Numbered from the stretch's first letter, positions 1 through 6,092 are shown. The stretch is 6,851 bases of DNA from Acidimicrobiaceae bacterium (GCA_013044415.1 JABEUO010000126.1:1-6851); one strand, 5' to 3'. Numbers and translations are program-made. Notes: generated by a model not told the origin, from the letters alone.

Positions 1-52
1 AAGCCGCCAGAGATACCAGGACCTCTTGTGGCTTAGTGGCGGTGTCTGACAT
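1..52 (-). CDS. Start of an unidentified gene, cut by the window edge
   Basis: An ATG at 52-50 opens a frame with no stop to the left edge. It reads MSDTATKPQEVLVSLAA, 17 codons. A purine-rich AAAGGA (63-68) lies 10 bases upstream, slightly long for a ribosome binding site but reasonable. The gene is on the same strand as acs and starts 138 bases after the acs stop, behind three hairpins. The visible residues are too few to name a family. Genes downstream of acs are often involved in acetate transport or carbon metabolism in other bacteria, but nothing here shows that. Confidence 0.5.
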   Translation of the reverse strand, partial: MSDTATKPQEVLVSLAA

Positions 53-62
53 AATTGCTTTT

Positions 63-68
63 TCCTTT
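63..68 (-). promoter_or_regulatory. Ribosome binding site of the partial left-edge gene
   Basis: AAAGGA on the minus strand, 10 bases before the ATG at 52. It is the only purine-rich SD-like stretch near that start and supports the start choice. Confidence 0.4.
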
Positions 69-83
69 CAGTGATTCCCCCGG

Positions 84-108
84 GGTTTCTGACAAGCAGC
101 CAGAAACC
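84..108 (-). other. RNA hairpin 3 of the acs downstream spacer
   Basis: In the minus-strand transcript GGTTTCTGGC (108-99) pairs with GTCAGAAACC (93-84) around the loop TGCTT. Eight outer base pairs are perfect, followed by one G-U and one C-G pair. It lies just upstream of the ribosome binding site of the left-edge gene, so it would sit in that gene's leader. It has no U tract and is therefore not a canonical terminator. It matches no riboswitch class that I recognise. Confidence 0.5.
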
Positions 109-115
109 ATCAACA

Positions 116-138
116 CCAAAGCCGCAAAACGGCCTTGG
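116..138 (-). other. RNA hairpin 2 of the acs downstream spacer
   Basis: In minus-strand RNA CCAAGGCCG (138-130) pairs with CGGCTTTGG (124-116) around a TTTTG loop. This gives nine pairs, one of them G-U. Its 3' side overlaps TTGGTG (119-114), which is also complementary to CACCAA (149-144) in the 3' arm of hairpin 1. Hairpins 1 and 2 could therefore be rearranged into an alternative fold, as in attenuators. That switch is inferred from complementarity only. Confidence 0.45.
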
Positions 139-143
139 GGTAA

Positions 144-179
144 TTGGTGCCCGGAAGGATACCTCTCCCCGGACACCAA
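144..179 (-). terminator. acs: Large hairpin just after acs, possible 3' end of its mRNA
   Basis: In minus-strand RNA TTGGTGTCCGG (179-169) pairs with CCGGGCACCAA (154-144), eleven pairs with one G-U, around a 14-base loop that can itself fold (AGG with CCT). It starts 11 bases past the acs stop codon. There is no U run behind it, so it may act as a Rho-assisted terminator or a 3' stabiliser instead of a classic intrinsic terminator. Confidence 0.45.
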
Positions 180-190
180 CCCTCTCATAG

Positions 191-2185
191 CTAGTCGGCC
201 TGCTTGCTCATTGAGCTTGAAGCCCTCTTTGCTATCTCATTCACGACATCAGAGTTAGCCAATGTCGTAACGTCTCCCAGTTTGCGCTGCTCGGAGATAT
301 CCCTAAGCAGTCGTCTCATAATCTTTCCAGAGCGTGTCTTGGGCAGCTCGTCCGTGAAGACGATCGATGCCGGACGTGCAATCTTGCCTATCTTGACAGC
401 GACATGCTCTCGCAGTTCGGCAAGCAACTTCTCGTCCCCTTGATTTCCACCCTTCAGTGTGACAAAGGCCGCTATTGCCTGGCCGGTCGTGCTATCTGCA
501 CGTCCAACAACCGCCGCCTCAGCGACCGCCGGATGGTCAACCAGCGCCGACTCCACCTCGAGGGTCGAAATTCTGTGGCCAGAGATGTTCATGACATCGT
601 CGACCCTTCCAAGGAGCCAGAAGTAACCATCGAGGTCCTTTTTAGCTCCGTCCCCAGCGAAGTAAACCCACTTGTTCTCCGATGGCTTGGAGAATCTCGA
701 CCAATAGACGTCCTTGAACCTCTCTGGGTCCTTGTAGATCGTCCGAAGCATTCCCGGCCAAGGTTCAGTCAAGACGAGATAGCCGCCGGAACCATTCGGC
801 ACCGAAACTCCTTCGTCATCGACGATATCCGCACCCATTCCCGGTAGAGGAATAGTCGCCGAACCAGGCTTGGTACGGGTCACTCCAGGAATCGGAGATA
901 TCATGATGTGCCCGGTCTCGGTCTGCCACCAAGTATCTACGATCGGAGCCTTGCCTCCACCGATAAAGGTGTTGTACCAGATCCAAGCTTCTGGATTGAT
1001 TGGCTCGCCAACCGTTCCGATGACACGGAGACTAGAGAGGTCATGGCGCTCTGGATATTCCGTGCCCCACTTCATGAAGGTCCTAATCGCTGTTGGCGCA
1101 GTGTAGATCTGGGTCACCTTATACTTTTCGACGATCTCCCAGAACCTATCCTTATCCGGATAGTTCGGGACACCCTCGTATATGACAGAAGTGACGCCAT
1201 TTGCCAACGGTCCATAGACGATGTAGCTGTGTCCGGTAACCCATCCAATATCAGCGGTGCAAAAGTAGATGTCGTCCGGCTTGATGTCGAAAACTAACCG
1301 ATGGGTGGTAGCAGCGCCCACGAGGTAGCCGCCAACGGTGTGGACAATTCCCTTTGGCCTAGCAGTCGTACCCGACGTGTAGAGGACAAAAAGCATGTCC
1401 TCGCTGTCTGTAATGGTCGCCGGGCGCTCTTTCGCCTTGCCGTCGATCAGGTCGTGGTAGTAGATGTCCCTGCCCTCGACCATCTGTACATCGCCGCCGG
1501 TACGCTGGACCACTACCATCTTCTCGACGCTCGGGCACTCTTCCACTGCCTTATCGGCGAAGTTCTTGAGTTCGATGCGTCCGCCGTTCCTCCAGCCCTC
1601 ATCACAGGTGATGACGACCTTCGCCTCTGCATCATTCACACGATCACGCAATGAATCAGAGCTAAATCCACCAAATACTACAGAGTGTGGAGCTCCAAGA
1701 CGAGCGCACGCAAGGAGCGCAATCGGCAGCTCGGGAATCATTCCCATGTAGATAGCTACACGGTCACCCTTTTGAACACCGAGATCTGCGAGTCCGTTAG
1801 CAAACTGGCAGACTTCTTCGTAAAGTTCCTTGTATGTAATGACCCTTGAATCCCCTGGCTCACCCTCAAAATAGAATGCAACCTTGTCTGGATTCGCTTG
1901 TACGTGTCGATCTAAGCAACTTTCAGTTATATTTAGTTCTGCGCCGACGAACCATTTTGCAAATGGAGCGTTGCTCCAATCCAATACCTGATCCCACTTC
2001 TTGCGCCAGAGCATCTTTTCAGCCTGCTCAGCCCACCAGCCAAGCCGATCACGCTTAGCGTCCTCGTAGATGCTCGGAGAAGAGATATTAGCCTGGCTTA
2101 CGAATTCTGCTGAAGGTTCAAAAACCCTCGTCTCATCCATAAGCGCTTCAATAGTAACCGAACCGTCCCGAGTTTCGTCTGCCAC
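191..2185 (-). CDS. acs: Acetyl-CoA synthetase, AMP-forming (acetate--CoA ligase)
   Basis: Cytoplasmic enzyme that activates acetate with ATP to acetyl-AMP and transfers the acetyl group to CoA, feeding acetate into central metabolism. At 664 residues it has the usual family length. Visible motifs in order are: N-terminal ACS region with WDQVLDWSNAPFAKWFVG (about 64-81); the ATP-binding loop YTSGTTARPKG (269-279); VTGHSYIVYGPL in the acetate pocket region (316-327); WWQTE (419-423), holding the tryptophan that closes the acetate pocket in known Acs enzymes; the GD of A7 (511-512); the hinge GRVDDVMNISGHR (526-538); and PKTRSGK (615-621). Lys621 is the catalytic lysine, in the PX4GK context that protein acetyltransferases recognise in Acs of other bacteria, so acetylation control is plausible. 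The GTG start is chosen for the strong SD six bases upstream; the ATG at 2191-2189 is followed directly by a stop. It stands alone behind a 740-base gap. Confidence 0.96.
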   Translation of the reverse strand: MADETRDGSVTIEALMDETRVFEPSAEFVSQANISSPSIYEDAKRDRLGWWAEQAEKMLWRKKWDQVLDWSNAPFAKWFVGAELNITESCLDRHVQANPDKVAFYFEGEPGDSRVITYKELYEEVCQFANGLADLGVQKGDRVAIYMGMIPELPIALLACARLGAPHSVVFGGFSSDSLRDRVNDAEAKVVITCDEGWRNGGRIELKNFADKAVEECPSVEKMVVVQRTGGDVQMVEGRDIYYHDLIDGKAKERPATITDSEDMLFVLYTSGTTARPKGIVHTVGGYLVGAATTHRLVFDIKPDDIYFCTADIGWVTGHSYIVYGPLANGVTSVIYEGVPNYPDKDRFWEIVEKYKVTQIYTAPTAIRTFMKWGTEYPERHDLSSLRVIGTVGEPINPEAWIWYNTFIGGGKAPIVDTWWQTETGHIMISPIPGVTRTKPGSATIPLPGMGADIVDDEGVSVPNGSGGYLVLTEPWPGMLRTIYKDPERFKDVYWSRFSKPSENKWVYFAGDGAKKDLDGYFWLLGRVDDVMNISGHRISTLEVESALVDHPAVAEAAVVGRADSTTGQAIAAFVTLKGGNQGDEKLLAELREHVAVKIGKIARPASIVFTDELPKTRSGKIMRRLLRDISEQRKLGDVTTLANSDVVNEIAKRASSSMSKQAD

Positions 2186-2191
2186 TTACAT

Positions 2192-2198
2192 CCCCCTT
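2192..2198 (-). promoter_or_regulatory. acs: Ribosome binding site of acs
   Basis: AAGGGGG on the minus strand, six bases before the GTG at 2185. The spacing is ideal and it decides the start. An ATG lies between the two but is followed at once by TAA. Confidence 0.75.
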
Positions 2199-2332
2199 CT
2201 GATGTTGCAATTCAACTTCGGACACCAAATATCTTTCAATGTGCCGTATTTCACTACATGAAGACAAAATCACGATACACGCGGCACCGCTACTAGTCCA
2301 TTTTCAAGCTCAATTATTCGCCATAATCCAAA

Positions 2333-2342
2333 AAGTGCACTT
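2333..2342. promoter_or_regulatory. 10-base perfect palindrome, possible operator upstream of acs
   Basis: AAGTGCACTT is a perfect palindrome about 150 bases upstream of the acs start. Its length and position would suit a dimeric regulator, but a single 10-base palindrome in a 740-base gap can occur by chance. Confidence 0.2.
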
Positions 2343-2481
2343 CAAGCAGTACAGATTCCGTAGTTCATAGCCTTAACATAGCATGCAGATAAAGGGTCCG
2401 TAAGTCACTATCAGAAGTAATTTGTGTCACGCTATATGAAAATCAACCACTCATAGTTATTCAATTCATGCATACACTCAT

Positions 2482-2510
2482 TCGAGCAGGTCAGATCGGA
2501 CTCCGCTCGA
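2482..2510. repeat. Inverted repeat (hairpin) in the acs upstream region
   Basis: TCGAGC (2482-2487) and GCTCGA (2505-2510) are exact inverted copies. Inside them GGTC (2489-2492) can pair with GACT (2499-2502) with a G-U pair in plus-strand RNA. It is the strongest fold in the A+T-rich part of the gap. It could be a protein-binding site or part of a leader RNA; nothing decides between these. Confidence 0.35.
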
Positions 2511-2614
2511 TGTCGCAGCGCAAAAGCACCAAACAGCGACTCCTACACTAAATTACAAATATGTACTTAGCACTCGAAGGCGCAGGAGAATCTCTAAAGG
2601 AGCCGGGTCGGCGC

Positions 2615-2634
2615 AAAAAAGCTAAATTCTCAGC
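2615..2634 (-). terminator. Weak terminator-like stem with six Us
   Basis: In minus-strand RNA GCTGA (2634-2630) pairs with TTAGC (2625-2621) around GAAT, with one G-U, and is followed directly by TTTTTT (2620-2615). The arrangement is that of an intrinsic terminator, but the five-pair stem is weak. It lies about 290 bases beyond the phosphatase stop codon. Confidence 0.3.
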
Positions 2635-2711
2635 GGGGATTTCTGTCAACCTAAACTAACTGTCTCCTAAGTGGACAATCAAGCTCTGGCTCTCTGTTCT
2701 ACAGCGAACTG

Positions 2712-2753
2712 AAAAAACCCGACCGGTGGCTAATCATTCGACTCTTCGCCACC
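2712..2753 (-). terminator. Weak terminator-like hairpin with offset U run
   Basis: In minus-strand RNA GGTGGC (2753-2748) pairs with GCCACC (2730-2725) across a 17-base loop, and TTTTTT (2717-2712) follows seven bases later. The gap between stem and U run is too long for a textbook intrinsic terminator. It lies about 170 bases past the phosphatase stop. Confidence 0.25.
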
Positions 2754-2826
2754 ACTAAGCCCAGCCCTCCGAAGAATAACAAGGCTAAAGAACGATTCTC
2801 CTGATCATTTGGTATTCAGAGTCAAA

Positions 2827-2839
2827 GGGGCCAGGCCCC
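2827..2839 (-). terminator. GC-rich hairpin after the phosphatase gene, candidate terminator
   Basis: GGGGC (2827-2831) and GCCCC (2835-2839) form a compact five-pair stem around three bases. On the minus strand it is followed by TTTGAC, a short U stretch only. It is the closest stem to the phosphatase stop codon, 86 bases downstream, and may end the rsmE-to-phosphatase transcript. The weak U tract keeps the confidence low. Confidence 0.35.
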
Positions 2840-2847
2840 CCGACCCA

Positions 2848-2873
2848 CCCTCAGCATCAACCCTCAGCATCAA
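2848..2873. repeat. Perfect 13-base tandem duplication
   Basis: CCCTCAGCATCAA occurs at 2848-2860 and again at 2861-2873 without a mismatch or spacer. It lies between the phosphatase stop codon and the GC-rich hairpin. Perfect identity suggests a recent slippage event; it may vary in copy number between strains. Confidence 0.85.
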
Positions 2874-2925
2874 CGAGAGACAGAAAAGTTCTCATCAATT
2901 ACCAAGCACGCCTTTGGACCGACCG

Positions 2926-3897
2926 TCAATTTAACCGGCCTTCTGGTCTTGGGTAAACGAGCGCCGGGTACCTTTTCCGGGCAAAAGCAAGGGCCTCAAA
3001 AAAAGCCTTCGGAGGCGCAGAGAGGTAAGGGATGAACCTCGTGATATCTATGCCCGCTTCGTTGAATACCGGCGTCAGGAACTCGACTCGGAAGGGAGTC
3101 CTTAAGATATTCGACCTCACATAGTCCGAAAGGACATCTTCGATTCGTACCCCCGAGCGGAGTTGGTAAAAAGCAACAACTAGTCCGGTTCTATCCTTTC
3201 CGGCTGTGCAATGCACCAGGGTGGCAGAGGATGAATCCTCCTCGAGTAGAGAAAGTACCACTAGAAAGTCATCAAAGTGACTACCGAGCATAATCCGGTA
3301 CATTTCGCCCATATCAAATGCGGTTATCGACTCCAACCCACCCTTTAGAATTACCGAAATTGCATCCATAGTGCCAGCGATCTCACCACTCATCGGAATC
3401 GAAATTAGCTCAATGTCGCTAAAGTCCTCCGGCAACTTAGTTGGCGACTGACTCCGTTCTTCGGCCACCCTAAGGTCCACAATCCTCCGTATCCCCAAAG
3501 AGTGGATCTTCTGCCAATCAGCAAGACTCAGCTTGGCCAAGTTGTCGGACCTAAAGACCCGATCCCAAGGGAGAATGCCGGCCTTTACGTGATATCCACC
3601 GGAGTCACGAAAATTAGTCGCACCACTGAGGTTTACTTCTCGGGACCTGAAGGTGACCTCCGATCCATCATCCAATTCAACCATTACCCTGGGGGAACCA
3701 AGCTCCGCAGGCAGGGCCTGGATCACAATGTCCCGAGACACCACCTCGTATTTGAGTTCGCACTCCTTCGAAGTCGACGGGTCACGGACCTTCACGCGTC
3801 TTATTCTCGGGTCTGGCTTAGCAGATATCACGCCATGGGGAATCACCAACGGCCGACCTGGAAATACCTTGGTAACAATAACTTTATTCTCGGACAC
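2926..3897 (-). CDS. Tyrosine-phosphatase-family protein (Y_phosphatase3, MptpB/LipA-like) with an extra N-terminal domain
   Basis: Predicted phosphatase of 323 residues that hydrolyses phosphotyrosine or phosphoinositide-type substrates through a cysteinyl-phosphate intermediate. The active-site loop is HCTAGKDRTG (229-238), with nucleophile Cys230 and phosphate-binding Arg236 (CX5R). Upstream are NFRD (95-98), FRSDNLAKL (115-123) and IVDLR (139-143), all typical of the family, and DYVRSN (258-263) follows. Residues 1 to about 88 are not part of the usual catalytic core; their alternating hydrophobic pattern suggests a small beta domain of unknown role. I see no signal peptide or membrane segment. 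The GTG at 3897 is the first start after an in-frame stop. The only SD-like GGAAGG abuts it directly, so translation may be weak or start slightly downstream. Last gene of the minus-strand run, 93 bases after the preceding gene. The in-cell substrate cannot be read from the sequence. Confidence 0.88.
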   Translation of the reverse strand: MSENKVIVTKVFPGRPLVIPHGVISAKPDPRIRRVKVRDPSTSKECELKYEVVSRDIVIQALPAELGSPRVMVELDDGSEVTFRSREVNLSGATNFRDSGGYHVKAGILPWDRVFRSDNLAKLSLADWQKIHSLGIRRIVDLRVAEERSQSPTKLPEDFSDIELISIPMSGEIAGTMDAISVILKGGLESITAFDMGEMYRIMLGSHFDDFLVVLSLLEEDSSSATLVHCTAGKDRTGLVVAFYQLRSGVRIEDVLSDYVRSNILRTPFRVEFLTPVFNEAGIDITRFIPYLSAPPKAFFEALAFARKRYPALVYPRPEGRLN

Positions 3898-3990
3898 CCT
3901 TCCAAGCTACTAGCAGTGGTGGCGCAAACAATATCTCAACACCTATGGACAGGGAAGCAAAATGTCGATTCGCCAAATCCGCTAGGTCCA

Positions 3991-4299
3991 TCACGTGTCG
4001 TCGTTATGATCGAGCCTCGTGACCCGACGAAGCTCGATCATCGCACAGATAGCCTCCGAAATAACCACTATTTCGTCTTCGGAAAAAACTCGATCCAATC
4101 CGCCTGATATGGAGTCGACCAACCACTGCGACCATCCCAGTTCCAGAAGAGGTGTCCTTGGGTCCTCGACCCCAAAATAGTCCACCAGCACGGTCCGAAG
4201 GGTAACAATTGCCAATTGAACCGACCCGCTATCCAGTTCGTCTAATGCATCGCCAAGTCTCAGAGCGTGCCTTTTAGAGAGCTGTCTGTAAGTTTCCAT
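3991..4299 (-). CDS. Hypothetical protein of about 100 residues, cotranscribed with hemW
   Basis: I do not recognise this gene. It encodes 102 residues from the ATG at 4299; a GTG directly before it (4302) is an alternative start. GGA lies a few bases upstream as a weak SD. The protein is acidic and looks mainly helical, with leucine- and isoleucine-rich stretches (roughly residues 14-40 and 62-95) separated by a segment with PRTPLLELGWSQWLVD near the middle. There are no cysteines suited to metal binding beyond one, no signal peptide and no membrane helix. It begins 17 bases after the hemW stop and is very likely read on the same mRNA. A long plus-strand frame overlaps it but lacks any support. 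A HEPN-like or other small helical-bundle fold is possible but not shown. Confidence 0.6.
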   Translation of the reverse strand: METYRQLSKRHALRLGDALDELDSGSVQLAIVTLRTVLVDYFGVEDPRTPLLELGWSQWLVDSISGGLDRVFSEDEIVVISEAICAMIELRRVTRLDHNDDT

Positions 4300-4316
4300 C
4301 ACATTCCGGTCTCAAG

Positions 4317-5435
4317 TTAGCTGGACAGCGCTCGGAATACTCCATCGGCTAGTAGTCGTCCAGTCGGCCTTAGGCTGGCACGCCCGCTTTCTACCTCGAA
4401 TAGTTCTAAAAGCTTCTCATTTCCATACTTGGAAGTGAGTACCTTTAGTTCGTCCTCCGATAAACCTTTCTTAGTCCTCAGGGCTAGCATCAGTCTCTCC
4501 GTCGCAATCTGCGAATCCTCCAGCTCCTCACCTCCTATAAATCCGCTCCCGTCTAATTTTACTGCAGCGATATATCTCTTGAGGGAAGGATCATTCCACC
4601 ATCTCAGCCTTCCAAAATGGGAGTGGGCGCCGAGTCCGACTCCCAGGTAATCACCCCAGTTCCAGTAGTTGAGATTATGGAGGCAGCGCCGATCAGGACG
4701 AGACCAGTTCGAGACCTCATAGTTAGCCAGTCCACAGCCCTCAAAGACCTCATCCGCCATGAGGTACCTAGCAGCCAAAACGTCCTCACATTGGCTACTA
4801 GCCCTTAGATGGTGCAGCCTTGTCCTCGGCTCGATACCAAGAGCGTAAGCGCTCACATGTGAAACTTTTGGCGCAAGGGGAGCTACTTTTGAAATCGTAG
4901 ACCTCCAGCTTTCATCATCTTCGACTTCTGAACCATAAACCAGGTCAATCCCGACGGAGAGACCCTCGGTGTCACATGCAAGTCCGATCGCCCTCTCTGC
5001 TCCGTAGGAATCGTGGTTTCGACCAAAGTAGCGAAGCACCCTGTCATCGAAGGTCTGAACACCTATAGAAACCCTGGTGACGCCAAAATCGACATAACTG
5101 GCAAAAAGGTCTTTGCGGGCCGACTCCGGATTCACCTCGACCGTCACCTCCGCTCCGATGGCAACGGGTATCGACGCCAGGAAATTCCCCAACAATGATG
5201 GCTCTACCAGGCTCGGGGTACCACCCCCGAAGTATACGGTGTCGAATCCACCATCACCGAGGAGAAAGGGGCCATTCGTTAGGTAGTGCCTCACCTCAGC
5301 CGCTAGGGCCTCGAAATATTCGCCTTGCAGGCCGAGTCCATTGTGACTGACGCTAAATGCGCAGTATGAGCATTTGGTGGTGCAGAAAGGAATATGAACA
5401 TACAATCCATAGCCGGATTCGCCGCATTTCCCCAC
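4317..5435 (-). CDS. hemW: HemW, radical SAM heme chaperone (HemN-like)
   Basis: Cytoplasmic radical-SAM protein of 372 residues that binds heme and delivers it to target proteins such as respiratory enzymes. It is often misannotated as oxygen-independent coproporphyrinogen III oxidase. The cluster motif is CTTKCSYCAF with Cys18, Cys22 and Cys25. The residue after the next one is Phe27, where HemN has a fourth cysteine, which favours HemW. GGGTPS (70-75) and VEVNPES (99-105) belong to the SAM-binding barrel, followed by RVSIGVQTFD (121-130). HNLNYW (253-258) is the HNxxYW heme-binding motif of HemW, and GVGLGAHSH follows (265-273). The C-terminal HemN-C domain is complete. GTG at 5435 is the first start after an in-frame TAG; it has no visible SD. 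It lies 72 bases behind the BldD-like gene and just ahead of a small unknown gene. Confidence 0.94.
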   Translation of the reverse strand: MGKCGESGYGLYVHIPFCTTKCSYCAFSVSHNGLGLQGEYFEALAAEVRHYLTNGPFLLGDGGFDTVYFGGGTPSLVEPSLLGNFLASIPVAIGAEVTVEVNPESARKDLFASYVDFGVTRVSIGVQTFDDRVLRYFGRNHDSYGAERAIGLACDTEGLSVGIDLVYGSEVEDDESWRSTISKVAPLAPKVSHVSAYALGIEPRTRLHHLRASSQCEDVLAARYLMADEVFEGCGLANYEVSNWSRPDRRCLHNLNYWNWGDYLGVGLGAHSHFGRLRWWNDPSLKRYIAAVKLDGSGFIGGEELEDSQIATERLMLALRTKKGLSEDELKVLTSKYGNEKLLELFEVESGRASLRPTGRLLADGVFRALSS

Positions 5436-5445
5436 GGACTAAATG

Positions 5446-5466
5446 CTAGGGCCCACCACGTCTCAT
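5446..5466 (-). other. Possible six-codon leader ORF before hemW
   Basis: GAGGT (5477-5473) is followed after six bases by ATG and a frame MRRGGP ending in TAG at 5446. This has a better ribosome binding site than hemW itself. Its stop lies 10 bases before the hemW GTG, so ribosomes finishing here could re-initiate at hemW. It may equally be a chance motif in the gap. Confidence 0.25.
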
Positions 5467-5507
5467 CAGGTGACCTCGAGCAGGAAATCCACGCTAAAGG
5501 ATTGCCC

Positions 5508-6092
5508 CTAAACCAAAACCCTCAGTCCGAGTTCGTCCAACCTATATGCGATCTCTTCGGCGGTCATATCCATGAGCGCCCCCACGACCTTCAGGTCTTC
5601 ACCCCTTATTGTTATCATTCGTCCGTTAAAGTCCTGCCTTTGGACCTGGATCATGCTTAGATACCTCTTAAGCAGCTCTTTCTCTGGGCCATTCACTTCG
5701 CCCAGACGGGTCAGGTCGATGGTGACCTTGGGACCAATACCCCTCATCCCTTCCTCTGGCTTGGAAGGAGAGTCTACGGTAATAGTTTCCACTTTAGGTG
5801 AACCCCTCGAAGGGAGCTCCGGAACGAATTCCGTCGATTGAAACACCTCTGGGACAGTGTCTTTGGGTAAGAGCTGGTCACTTGGCACGCCATATATTGC
5901 GGCCAGCCTCTGAAGCCTCGGAACCGAAATCGAACGCTCACCCCGCTCGTAGGCTCCTAAAACCGAAGATTTGAATTCCATTCCGGAAAGCTCTTCAACC
6001 GCCTGAAGGGAAAGTTTTTTCTGCTTTCGAATCGATCTCAGCCTCTCGCCGACTTTTACTGCGTAGCCCTGTGACAATTCCTCTTCACTCAT
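5508..6092 (-). CDS. BldD-like transcriptional regulator with a c-di-GMP-binding signature
   Basis: DNA-binding regulator of 194 residues, homologous along both domains to Streptomyces BldD, the developmental master repressor that dimerises on cyclic di-GMP. The N-terminal helix-turn-helix (about 14-77) includes VGERLRSIRKQKKLSLQAVE and GAYERGERSISVPRL, close to BldD. A proline- and acid-rich linker (about 78-121) is longer than in Streptomyces. The C-terminal domain (about 122-194) carries QRQDFNGRMITIRGEDL. Arg152-x-Asp154, eight residues, then Arg163-x-x-Asp166 fits the RXD-X8-RXXD c-di-GMP motif exactly. I chose ATG 6092: it matches the BldD N-terminus, and the upstream TTG/GTG codons fall inside the promoter. 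No well-spaced SD is present, consistent with a leaderless mRNA. It follows rsmE by 57 bases and precedes hemW. Family is clear; target genes and whether it is the bldD orthologue or a paralogue are not. Confidence 0.9.
   Translation of the reverse strand: MSEEELSQGYAVKVGERLRSIRKQKKLSLQAVEELSGMEFKSSVLGAYERGERSISVPRLQRLAAIYGVPSDQLLPKDTVPEVFQSTEFVPELPSRGSPKVETITVDSPSKPEEGMRGIGPKVTIDLTRLGEVNGPEKELLKRYLSMIQVQRQDFNGRMITIRGEDLKVVGALMDMTAEEIAYRLDELGLRVLV

Larger units (their letters stand above)
2186..2925. other. 740-base intergenic region between the phosphatase gene and acs
   Basis: I see no convincing gene on either strand; ATG-started frames here that I read end after about 12 to 21 codons. 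The stretch is visibly richer in A+T than the genes, mainly at 2200-2580. It should contain the acs promoter and the end of the phosphatase transcript. The best -35-like hexamer is TTGACA on the minus strand (2643-2648), but no good -10 follows at 16-18 bases. Structural elements inside are listed separately: hairpins at 2482-2510, 2621-2634, 2725-2753 and 2827-2839, a palindrome at 2333-2342 and a tandem repeat at 2848-2873. No tRNA, rRNA, CRISPR or insertion-sequence end was recognised. Confidence 0.7.

Noticed and set aside
53..190. Known riboswitch (glycine, TPP, cobalamin, c-di-GMP or guanidine type) between acs and the next gene
   Set aside because: I looked for the conserved core strings of these classes and found none; only generic strong hairpins are present.
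404..847. Plus-strand open frame of 147 codons inside acs
   Set aside because: It lies wholly antisense to well-conserved acs sequence and has no recognisable motif or ribosome binding site.
2600..2620. GCCG-GGT-CGGC stem next to an A6/T6 run as an intrinsic terminator
   Set aside because: In minus-strand RNA the U run precedes this stem instead of following it, and in plus-strand RNA the run is A, so the order is wrong for a terminator.
2186..2925. Hidden tRNA, CRISPR array or small protein gene in the intergenic gap
   Set aside because: There is no cloverleaf-like set of stems with a T-loop and acceptor, no spaced repeats beyond the single tandem pair, and the short frames I read have no ribosome binding site or sensible length.
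2747..3924. Ten-base inverted pair AGTGGTGGCG (3915-3924) and CGCCACCACT (2747-2756) flanking the phosphatase gene
   Set aside because: One 10-base match over about 1.2 kb is expected by chance, with no target duplication or transposase, so it is not evidence for a mobile element.
3502..4107. Plus-strand open frame of 201 codons
   Set aside because: It overlaps the phosphatase and the small hemW-linked gene antisense, has no family motif, and spans the gap between two better-supported genes. It is a shadow frame.
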